In this document: positions 1-5,362 of the stretch, piece after piece
Position numbering within the stretch: the stretch's first letter is position 1
How the letters are laid out: every line of letters starts with the position of its first letter
Origin: Burkholderiaceae bacterium
GTDB lineage: Bacteria > Pseudomonadota > Gammaproteobacteria > Burkholderiales > Burkholderiaceae
Assembly (NCBI GenBank): GCA_022701965.1
Contig: JAKONL010000031.1
Span: 1 to 5,362 of the forward strand
Reading direction: 5' to 3'
Length of the DNA stretch: 5,362 bases
Notes under the pieces: generated by a model
Seen by the model: the letters and a program-made list of their open reading frames with translations, nothing else
What the model was told of the DNA's origin: nothing
The model's database searches: none
Translations under genes and position numbers: made by a program

Positions 1-347
1 ATCAGCTCGCCCTCGCGGCCCGCGTCGCAGGCGTTGATGAGCTGCGTCACGTCCTTGCGCTTGGCCTGCTTGACCACCGCGTTCAGGCGCGTCTTGGTCT
101 TGTCGACCGGCTTCAAGTCAAAGCGCGGCGGAATCACCGGCAGGTTCGCGAAGCTCCACTTGCCGCGCTTGACGTCGAATTCCTCCGGCGCCTGGATCTC
201 GACCAGGTGGCCGACCGCGCTGGTCACGACGTAGCCGTCGCTCTCGAAGTATTCGTCGTACTTGTCGAACTTGCCGGCCGTCGGCGTGAGCGCACGGACG
301 ATGTCCTGCGCGACCGACGGCTTCTCTGCAATTACCAGTGTCTTCAT
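1..347 (-). CDS. topB: DNA topoisomerase III, N-terminal part (cut by window edge)
   Basis: This is the first 115 codons of a type IA topoisomerase, which cuts one DNA strand through a tyrosine and helps resolve recombination and replication intermediates. The start is the ATG at 345-347; the frame is open to the window edge. The protein begins MKTLVIAEKPSVAQDI, the first strand of a Toprim fold with the conserved glutamate at residue 8. Near residues 105-114 comes NACDAGREGE, the second Toprim acidic motif. It reads DAG instead of the DPD of E. coli TopB, a variant I recall from other TopB proteins. The catalytic tyrosine domain lies outside the window. The ribosome binding site is weak (GGA about 10 nt before ATG). 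The gene is divergent from the SET methyltransferase gene, with a 111-bp gap. The topoisomerase assignment is firm; topB rather than topA rests on the N-terminal sequence. Confidence 0.93.
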   Translation of the reverse strand, partial: MKTLVIAEKPSVAQDIVRALTPTAGKFDKYDEYFESDGYVVTSAVGHLVEIQAPEEFDVKRGKWSFANLPVIPPRFDLKPVDKTKTRLNAVVKQAKRKDVTQLINACDAGREGEL

Positions 348-458
348 ATCAGCAGTATCCAAAAATGGGGGCGGAGACGGATGCCTACAATCGGGCCGCT
401 CTCGCGTGCGCACACGTGCACGCGCATGTGTGCATATTCAACCTATCAGACTTCGGCG
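348..458. promoter_or_regulatory. Divergent topB / SET-gene intergenic region
   Basis: These 111 bp must contain the promoters for topB (leftward) and for the SET-birA group (rightward), unless the latter are transcribed from elsewhere. The only fair -10-like hexamer I find is TACAAT at 386-391 on the plus strand; it has no recognisable -35 hexamer at 16-18 bp. Neither start codon has a strong Shine-Dalgarno sequence. The most striking content is the alternating pyrimidine-purine tract at 403-437, described separately. Promoter positions are therefore not assigned. Confidence 0.5.
403..437. repeat. 35-bp perfect alternating pyrimidine-purine tract (Z-DNA-prone)
   Basis: Every base from C403 to T437 alternates pyrimidine and purine without a break. 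The steps are almost all CG, CA or TG, with only one TA step, at the right end. Such sequence is the classic substrate for the B-to-Z transition under negative supercoiling. The tract also holds inverted repeats: a perfect 7-bp pair (403-409 with 418-424, 8-bp loop) and a 10-bp pair with one mismatch (410-419 with 424-433, 4-bp loop). It ends 21 bp before the preferred SET start codon. That the tract exists is read directly from the sequence; a structural or regulatory role is inference. Confidence 0.85.
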
Positions 459-1091
459 ATGCCTTCAAAACCCCCACAGGCCGTCGGCCGCCGCATCCAG
501 ACGCGCCAGTCCGGCGTCCATGGCAAGGGCGTCTTCGCCGTGCAGGACATCGCCGCCGGCGACACCGTCATCGAATACCTGGGCGAGATCATCAGCTGGA
601 AGGAGGCGCTGCGCCGCCATCCGCACGACCCGGCGCAGCCCAACCACACCTTCTACTTCCACATCGACGCGAAGAACGTGATCGACGGCAAGGTCCACGG
701 CAACGCGGCCAAGTGGATCAACCATGCGTGCGATCCGAACTGCGAGGCCGACGAGGTCGATGGCCGCATCTTCATCAATGCGCTGCGCGACATTCCGGCC
801 GGCGAGGAGCTCAACTACGACTACGGCCTGGTGATCGACCTGCCCTACACGCCCGAGCTGCTGGCCGAGTTCCCGTGCTGGTGCGGCAGCGAGAACTGCC
901 GCGGGACGCTGCTGGCGGCCAAGCCGGAAAAGAAGAAGAAGAAAAACAAGAAGAGCAAGAGCGCGAAGAAGGACGGCGTCAAGACGAAAACTTCGGGGAA
1001 AGACAAGAAGGCGAAGTCCGGCAAGAAGGCCGAGTCCGGCAAGGCCGACGAAGACAAGGCCGGCAAGACCGGAAAGAAGGCCGGGCGCTGA
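459..1091 (+). CDS. SET-domain protein-lysine N-methyltransferase with lysine-rich tail
   Basis: A 210-residue protein predicted to transfer methyl groups from S-adenosylmethionine to lysine side chains. Residues about 10-135 form a SET domain: HGKG at 21-24, EYLGE at 39-43 and NHACDPNC at 88-95 (the NHxCxPN motif). ELNYDYG at 117-123 carries the catalytic tyrosine, Y122. A post-SET zinc motif CxCx4C follows at C140, C142 and C147 and ends in CRGT. Residues 155-210 are a low-complexity tail with 24 lysines, like histone H1 or bacterial H1-like proteins. I chose the ATG at 459 because it directly precedes the SET fold; an in-frame ATG at 426 would add 11 residues and lies inside the alternating tract. 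The stop is 2 bp before birA, so the two are probably co-transcribed. Related bacterial SET proteins (e.g. Burkholderia thailandensis BtSET) methylate histones, but nothing here indicates secretion. The substrate is unknown; the cell's own DNA-binding proteins are possible. Confidence 0.9.
   Translation: MPSKPPQAVGRRIQTRQSGVHGKGVFAVQDIAAGDTVIEYLGEIISWKEALRRHPHDPAQPNHTFYFHIDAKNVIDGKVHGNAAKWINHACDPNCEADEVDGRIFINALRDIPAGEELNYDYGLVIDLPYTPELLAEFPCWCGSENCRGTLLAAKPEKKKKKNKKSKSAKKDGVKTKTSGKDKKAKSGKKAESGKADEDKAGKTGKKAGR
1015..1043 (+). repeat. In-frame 11-bp direct repeat in the lysine-rich tail
   Basis: The 11-mer AGTCCGGCAAG occurs at 1015-1025 and again at 1033-1043. The copies are 18 bp apart, so the reading frame is kept, and each encodes a KSGK/ESGK-like unit. 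With the AAG-rich stretch at 926-946 this suggests the tail has grown or shrunk by slippage or unequal exchange. That is inference from the repeat alone. Confidence 0.6.
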
Positions 1092-1093
1092 CC

Positions 1094-1918
1094 ATGTCCG
1101 GCCGCTGGTTCGCGCAGGAGATCGCCGCGGCCGCCCTGCCGATGCTGCCGGGCTTCTCGGTCGAGGTGGTCGAGGCGGTCGATTCGACCAACAGCGAACT
1201 CATGCGCCGCGCGCGCGCCGGCGACGTCGCGCCCGTGCTGCTGGTCGCCGAGCGGCAGACCGCGGGCCGCGGGCGCCTGGGCCGTCCCTGGCAGAGCGCG
1301 CAGGGTGGCGGCGAACCGCTGTCGCTGACCTTCTCGCTCGGCCTGCCGCTCGCGCCGCGCGACTGGTCGGGCCTGTCGCTGGCCGTCGGTGCCAGCGTGG
1401 CCGACAGCCTGGACGCCGACGGGCGTCACGGCATCCGCCTCAAGTGGCCCAACGACCTCTGGACGGCCGACAACCGCAAGCTCGCCGGCATCCTGAACGA
1501 GACCGCGACGGTGCCGGCCTCCTTCGCCGCCACGCCGTCCACGCGCCACGTGGTCCTCGGCGTGGGCGTGAACATCGGGCCGCGCGACGGCGACGGCCTG
1601 CGTGCACCGCCCGCCTGGCTGCGCGAACAGGTGCCCGGAACCACCGCGCCCGAGGCGCTGCGGCGCATCGCCGCGCCGCTGGTGCGCGACGTGCTGGCCT
1701 TCGGCGTCCAGGGCTTCGCGCCGTTCGCCGCGCGTTTCGCCGCGCGCGACGCGCTGGCCGGGCGCGATGTCGAGCTGAGCGACGGCATGGTCGGACGCTG
1801 CGAAGGCGTCGGCGCCACCGGCGAGCTCCGGGTGCTGACCGCCGACGGGCCGCGGGCGGTCTCGAGTTCCGAGGTCAGCGTGCGGCCGCGTGGCGCGGTG
1901 GCTCCGGCAGTCCCATGA
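1094..1918 (+). CDS. birA: Biotin--[acetyl-CoA-carboxylase] ligase
   Basis: A 274-residue biotin protein ligase that makes biotinyl-AMP and attaches biotin to a lysine of the biotin carboxyl carrier protein of acetyl-CoA carboxylase. Visible motifs in order are DSTNSE at 30-35, the adenylate loop QTAGRGRLGRPW at 55-66, LKWPNDLW at 116-123, KLAGIL at 129-134 (its lysine matches the E. coli biotin-contacting lysine) and VLGVGVNIG at 154-162. A small C-terminal SH3-like domain covers about 222-265. There is no N-terminal winged helix, so unlike E. coli BirA this should be a monofunctional ligase and not the biotin-operon repressor. The loop reads GRGRLG where E. coli has GRGRRG; the other arginines are kept. 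The start at 1094 lies 2 bp after the SET stop and matches the usual start of short ligases. A purine-rich AGAAGG lies about 14 bp upstream, so translational coupling is likely. Confidence 0.95.
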   Translation: MSGRWFAQEIAAAALPMLPGFSVEVVEAVDSTNSELMRRARAGDVAPVLLVAERQTAGRGRLGRPWQSAQGGGEPLSLTFSLGLPLAPRDWSGLSLAVGASVADSLDADGRHGIRLKWPNDLWTADNRKLAGILNETATVPASFAATPSTRHVVLGVGVNIGPRDGDGLRAPPAWLREQVPGTTAPEALRRIAAPLVRDVLAFGVQGFAPFAARFAARDALAGRDVELSDGMVGRCEGVGATGELRVLTADGPRAVSSSEVSVRPRGAVAPAVP

Positions 1919-2193
1919 AGACGCATCCGGCATGGGGTGTCGCGGCCGTCGTGCTGGTGCTGGCCAACGTCGTCTACTTCGCGTGGAGCCGCGGCGCGCT
2001 CGCGGTGGTCGGCCTGGTGCCGGAGCGCCTGACCCAGTCGGAGCCGCACCGGCTCGCCGACCAGGTGCGTCCCGAACTGCTGCGGGTGCTGAAGGAACCG
2101 CCACCGGTGCGTACGCCGGAGTCGGCTGCCGCGCCGCTGCAAGACCGGACGCCGCAGCCGGACGTCAGTCCGACAGATCGAAGCGAACGCTGA
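1915..2193 (+). CDS. Small single-pass membrane protein downstream of birA
   Basis: A 92-residue protein. Its ATG overlaps the birA stop as ATGA, which strongly supports this start and coupled translation. Residues 7-25 form a hydrophobic helix ending in YFAWSRG, followed by a charged and then proline-rich C-terminal part. The topology is probably N-in, with the soluble part in the periplasm. The stretch QSEPHRLADQVRPELLRVLK at 41-60 resembles, from memory, the N-terminal part of SPOR-domain proteins encoded beside birA in Comamonadaceae. Here no SPOR domain follows: the frame ends after a short P/S/T-rich tail. It may be a shortened family member or a distinct protein. Its last 29 bp overlap the convergent kinase gene. 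I do not assign a function. Confidence 0.75.
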   Translation: MKTHPAWGVAAVVLVLANVVYFAWSRGALAVVGLVPERLTQSEPHRLADQVRPELLRVLKEPPPVRTPESAAAPLQDRTPQPDVSPTDRSER

Positions 2194-3594
2194 AACGTGT
2201 GCCGGGCGGCCGCTGGCCCGCGTGCGCATCTTCCAGGGTCACCGTCGCGCGATGCTGGCGTGCGATCTCCCGCACGATGGGCAGGCCCAGGCCCGAGCCG
2301 TCGGCCTCGTTGCCGAGGACGCGGTAGAAGGGCTCGAACACCAGCTCCCGGTCGGCCTGCGCGATGCCCGGCCCGTTGTCCTCCACCTGCAGCAGCACCA
2401 CGCGCCCGAACGGATCGGCCAGCACGCGCGCCGTGACCACGCCCGGGTGCGCATCGCCCGACGGCGTGTAGTTGAGCGCGTTGTCGACCAGGTTGCGCAC
2501 CAGCTCCTTGAGCAGTGTCGGATTGCCCGGCAGCAGCACGCCCGGCGCGCCGGCTTCCGCGCCGTCGTAGCCGAGGTCGATGCGCTTGTCGATCGCGCGC
2601 GGCACGGCCTCGCGCACCACCTCGATCGTCAGCCGCGCCAGGTCGCAGGGCTGGCGGCCGATGCTCGCGCCGCTGCTCTCCGCGCGCGCCAGCGACAGCA
2701 GCTGGTTGACGGTGTGGGTGGCGCGCACGCTGGCACGCCCGATCTGCTTGAGCGAGTGCTTGAGCTCCTCGGCGTTGGCACCCTCGCGCTGTGCCAGGTC
2801 GGCCTGCATGCGCAGCCCGGCCAGCGGCGTCTTGAGCTGGTGCGCGGCGTCGGCCAGGAAGCGCTTCTGCGTCGCGATCGAGCTGTGCAGCTTGCCCAGC
2901 AGCTCGTTGACCGACGACACCAGCGGCACCACCTCCAGCGGCACCGTCGATTCGTCGAGCGGGCTCAGGTCGTCGGGCCGGCGCTCGCGGATGCGCGCCT
3001 CGATCACCGACAGCGGCTTGATGCCGCGCACCAGCGCCAGCCAGATCAGCAGCACCGCCAGCGGCAGGATCGCGAACTGCGGCAGCAGCACGCCCTTGAT
3101 GATCTCGGTGGCCAGCACCGACTGCTTGCCGCGCGTCTCGGCCACCTGGATCAGCGCGGGCTGGACGCCGGCGCCGGGCTGCACCCAGAGCGATGCGATA
3201 CGCACGGGCTGGCCGCGCATCTCGGCGTCGTGCAGGTAGACCGTGCCGGGCACGGGCGGTTCGTCGGCCAGCGGCGGCGGCACGTCGCGCTCGCCGCTCA
3301 GGAGCGCCCCGCCGGCGTCGAGCACCTGGTAGTACACGCGGTCGGCGTCGTCGCCGCGCAGGATCTCGCGCGCGGGCTGCGGCAGCAGGAACTGGAGCCT
3401 GCCGTACTGCACCAGTACCAGCCGCGCGAGCGTCTGCACGTTGTATTCGAGCGCACGGTCGAAGGGCGCGTTGGCGATGCCCTGGGCCACCAGCCAGGTC
3501 AGGCCGATGCTGACGGGCACCAGCAGCAGCAGCGGCGTCAGCATCCAGTCGAGGATCTCCCCGAACAGCGAACGCTGCGCCCGCTGGAACAGCT

Positions 3595-3598
<4 letters not shown>
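2165..3598 (-). CDS. Sensor histidine kinase, TctE/QseC-like
   Basis: A 477-residue inner-membrane sensor kinase that should autophosphorylate and pass the phosphate to the response regulator encoded just before it. Transmembrane helix 1 lies at about 18-40, a periplasmic sensor region at about 41-170, and helix 2 at about 171-190. A HAMP linker follows to about 240. The phosphoacceptor box ADAAHQLKTPLAG has His253. The ATPase domain shows the N box NLVDNALNYTP (369-379), the G1 box DNGPGI (407-412), FEPFYR (421-426) and the G2 box GSGLGLPIV (434-442). All catalytic motifs look intact. The periplasmic region looks like the 2CSK_N type of TctE, a tricarboxylate sensor, but no transporter gene is nearby, so the ligand is open. 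The start is a GTG at 3596-3598 overlapping the regulator stop (GTGA). A longer in-frame start exists inside the regulator gene and was rejected. Confidence 0.94.
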
Positions 3599-4269
<671 letters not shown>

Positions 4270-4273
4270 CGCC

Positions 4274-4279
4274 ACCTCC
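4274..4279 (-). promoter_or_regulatory. Ribosome binding site of the response regulator
   Basis: GGAGGT on the minus strand, 4 nt before the ATG at 4267-4269. It decides the start: the alternative upstream ATG at 4309-4311 has nothing comparable, and this site would lie inside that longer frame. Confidence 0.75.
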
Positions 4280-4311
4280 GGCCGGTTGTGCGTCGTGTCG
4301 GCGCCGCGCAA

Positions 4312-4317
4312 ATTCTA
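4312..4317 (-). promoter_or_regulatory. Possible -10 element for the two-component operon
   Basis: TAGAAT on the minus strand matches TATAAT at 5 of 6 positions and overlaps the TAG stop of the marR-type gene. It lies 42 bp upstream of the regulator start codon. No good -35 hexamer is found at 16-19 bp, so this is only a candidate for a separate promoter. The alternative is read-through from the marR-type gene. Confidence 0.25.
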
Positions 4318-4809
4318 GGTGCCGGCATAGGCCTCGAGTCCGATCGTTACTACCGTGGCCACGTCGTCGCCCACGCTGGCGCGGAACTCGGCCTCGGCCT
4401 GCGCCACGGCGTTGCGGAAGGCCTCGAGCCATGCCAGCCCGTCGGCGGTGAACATCACCCGGCGCGCGCGGGCGTCGAGCGGGTCGGGACCGCGCGTGAC
4501 GAGGTTCCAGGCCTCGCACTGGTCGACCAGCGTGCCCATGGCCTGCTTGGTCATGCCGGCGCGCTCGGCCAGCTCCGTCAGCCGCGAGCCGCCGCGCGCG
4601 AGATGGCGCGTGACGTGGATGTGCGCGGCGCTGATCTGCGCGCGCGCGGCGAGGTTCGACAGCGCCAGCGGCACCTCCGCGTCGTGCGCCATCAGCACCA
4701 GCACGCGTTCGTCGAAACGGCGCATGGCATGGCCCAGCAGACGCCCCAGATGGGTCTGGCGCCATGCGTCGGTGTCGCCTGGAATCACGGAACGGGAGGA
4801 TTCGGTCAT
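4315..4809 (-). CDS. MarR-family transcriptional regulator
   Basis: A 164-residue protein with the helical, winged-helix layout of MarR regulators, which bind palindromic DNA as dimers and are released by small ligands or oxidants. The DNA-binding part spans about residues 45-125. A helix-turn-helix around RLTELAERAGMTKQAMGTL (76-94) is followed by the wing DARARRVMFTADG (112-124), matching the family D-x-R-x-R-R wing and the following TxxG. Flanking helices at 15-42 and 125-160 would form the dimer interface. The start at 4807-4809 has no clear Shine-Dalgarno; no better start was found, since the next in-frame ATG is codon 30, inside the fold. The gene is divergent from recA and precedes the two-component pair. 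MarR genes often repress themselves and their divergent neighbour, but no transporter or enzyme gene is adjacent apart from recA. The ligand is unknown. Confidence 0.87.
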   Translation of the reverse strand: MTESSRSVIPGDTDAWRQTHLGRLLGHAMRRFDERVLVLMAHDAEVPLALSNLAARAQISAAHIHVTRHLARGGSRLTELAERAGMTKQAMGTLVDQCEAWNLVTRGPDPLDARARRVMFTADGLAWLEAFRNAVAQAEAEFRASVGDDVATVVTIGLEAYAGT

Positions 4810-4818
4810 GACTGAAAA

Positions 4819-4837
4819 TGGTAAATCAAACTGACCA
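4819..4837. promoter_or_regulatory. Candidate MarR operator (imperfect palindrome)
   Basis: A 19-bp element beginning TGGT and ending ACCA is centred on 4828, with 6 of 9 symmetric pairs matching. It starts 10 bp upstream of the marR-type start codon, inside an AT-rich island. Length, symmetry and position fit MarR autoregulatory sites, but no family consensus could be checked. Confidence 0.35.
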
Positions 4838-4846
4838 AATAACAGG

Positions 4847-4874
4847 TTTATTTTTTCCGACCCGCCTCTAAACT
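4847..4874 (+). promoter_or_regulatory. Candidate recA promoter
   Basis: TAAACT at 4869-4874 is a plausible -10 (4 of 6 matches), with TTTATT at 4847-4852 as a poor -35 at 16-bp spacing. The AT-rich stretch at about 4814-4856 could serve as an UP element. The LexA box begins 2 bp after the -10, so a bound repressor would cover the transcription start. The position is consistent, but the hexamers are weak. Confidence 0.35.
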
Positions 4875-4875
4875 A

Positions 4876-4891
4876 CTGTTCAAGCATCCAG
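4876..4891. promoter_or_regulatory. LexA binding site (SOS box) of recA
   Basis: The element is CTGT, eight bases, then CCAG, against the consensus CTGT-N8-ACAG: one mismatch in the eight conserved positions. It closely resembles the E. coli recA operator, sharing TACTGT, AAGCAT-like central bases and CAGT. It lies 64 bp upstream of the recA start codon. LexA repression relieved by DNA damage is therefore expected. Confidence 0.78.
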
Positions 4892-4942
4892 TCGCCCCAC
4901 CGGGAGAGATGGATGGAATCGAATCCAAACCGTTGATACTTC

Positions 4943-4947
4943 AGGAG
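4943..4947 (+). promoter_or_regulatory. Ribosome binding site of recA
   Basis: AGGAG ends 8 nt before the ATG at 4956-4958. This supports that start over the ATGs at 4909 and 4913 upstream, which are in other frames. Confidence 0.8.
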
Positions 4948-4955
4948 TTTTTCAA

Positions 4956-5362
4956 ATGGACGCACTCGTCAAGGGCACCAGCATTTCCGTCGCAGGCAGC
5001 GAAAAATCCAAGGCGCTCCAGGCCGCACTGGCGCAGATCGAAAAGCAGTTCGGCAAGGGCACGATCATGCGTCTGGGCGAAGGCGAAGCACTGGAGGACG
5101 TGCAGGTCGTCTCCACCGGCTCGCTCGGCCTGGACATCGCGCTCGGCGTCGGCGGTCTGCCGCGCGGCCGGGTGATCGAGATCTACGGCCCCGAATCCTC
5201 GGGCAAGACCACGCTCACGCTGCAGGTCATCGCCCAGATGCAGAAGCAGGCCGGCACCTGCGCCTTCGTCGACGCCGAGCATGCGCTCGACGTGCAGTAC
5301 GCGCAGAAGCTCGGCGTCAACCTGTCCGACCTGCTGATCAGCCAGCCCGACACCGGCGAGCA
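4956..5362 (+). CDS. recA: Recombinase RecA, N-terminal part (cut by window end)
   Basis: The first 135 codons of RecA, which forms filaments on single-stranded DNA, drives strand exchange and activates LexA self-cleavage. After a 15-residue variable leader the sequence follows RecA closely: [33 protein letters not shown], Walker A GPESSGKT at 78-85 (K84 equals E. coli K72), and FVDAEHALD around the catalytic Glu108 (E. coli E96). It ends at SQPDTGE. The Walker B strand, DNA-binding loops and C-terminus lie beyond the window. The leader is about 12 residues longer than in E. coli, as I recall for Burkholderiales RecA. The gene has its own SOS box and Shine-Dalgarno and is divergent from the marR-type gene. 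Confidence 0.98.
   Translation, partial: MDALVKGTSISVAGSEKSKALQAALAQIEKQFGKGTIMRLGEGEALEDVQVVSTGSLGLDIALGVGGLPRGRVIEIYGPESSGKTTLTLQVIAQMQKQAGTCAFVDAEHALDVQYAQKLGVNLSDLLISQPDTGE

Noticed and set aside
207..458. Upstream extension of the SET frame to an ATG at 207 (adds 84 residues)
   Set aside because: The extension lies antisense inside the well-supported N-terminus of topB and has no recognisable domain; the SET fold begins only after 459.
941..947. Possible slippery sequence for frameshifting in the lysine tail (GAAAAAC)
   Set aside because: It lacks the full A6/A7 heptamer, shows no obvious downstream stimulatory structure, and the zero frame already gives a sensible protein ending just before birA.
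338..1093. Long open frame in the birA frame running back through the SET gene
   Set aside because: It is arginine/alanine-rich shadow translation of the SET gene; birA motifs begin only after the ATG at 1094.
845..2104. Long minus-strand open frame opposite birA (and a second at 1426-2229)
   Set aside because: Composition is typical of high-GC antisense frames; it covers clearly coding birA and shows no domain.
4831..4845. Second LexA-like site reading CTGA...ACAG
   Set aside because: Spacing between CTG and CAG is 9 bases instead of the required 10 and the left half-site is CTGA; kept only as part of the AT-rich island.
4909..5175. 88-codon open frame starting before recA
   Set aside because: It runs out of frame through the recA coding region and becomes low-information sequence; recA has a better Shine-Dalgarno and clear homology.

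Overview
The window looks like ordinary chromosome from a GC-rich betaproteobacterium, most likely of the Comamonadaceae (Variovorax/Acidovorax-like). The N-terminus of RecA, the TctE/TctD-like two-component pair and the small membrane protein behind birA all look like that family. This placement rests on remembered protein similarity, not on a search. Coding density is high, and I see no insertion sequence, tRNA, rRNA, phage gene or CRISPR array.

Layout from left to right. A 5'-truncated-by-window topB (topoisomerase III, minus strand, 1-347) is divergent from a three-gene plus-strand group: a SET-domain lysine methyltransferase with a lysine-rich tail (459-1091), a short biotin protein ligase birA (1094-1918) and a 92-residue single-pass membrane protein (1915-2193). 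These three are separated by 2 bp and by an ATGA overlap, so they are probably one operon. The 111-bp topB/SET gap holds an unbroken 35-bp alternating pyrimidine-purine tract (403-437) with overlapping inverted repeats. The operon meets a minus-strand group tail to tail with a 29-bp antisense overlap. That group reads marR-type regulator (4315-4809), OmpR-type response regulator (3595-4269) and sensor histidine kinase (2165-3598); kinase and regulator overlap as GTGA. The marR-type gene is divergent from recA (4956 onward, cut by the window end). Their 146-bp gap is AT-rich and holds a LexA/SOS box at 4876-4891 and an imperfect palindrome next to the marR start that could be an autoregulatory operator.

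Functionally the genes are mostly housekeeping and signalling: DNA topology, SOS/recombination, biotin attachment and a tricarboxylate-type sensor pair. I do not see a convincing undescribed multi-gene system. The two items most worth a second look are the SET methyltransferase, which carries a histone-H1-like tail (24 lysines in its last 56 residues), and the Z-DNA-prone tract in the promoter region it shares with a topoisomerase gene.
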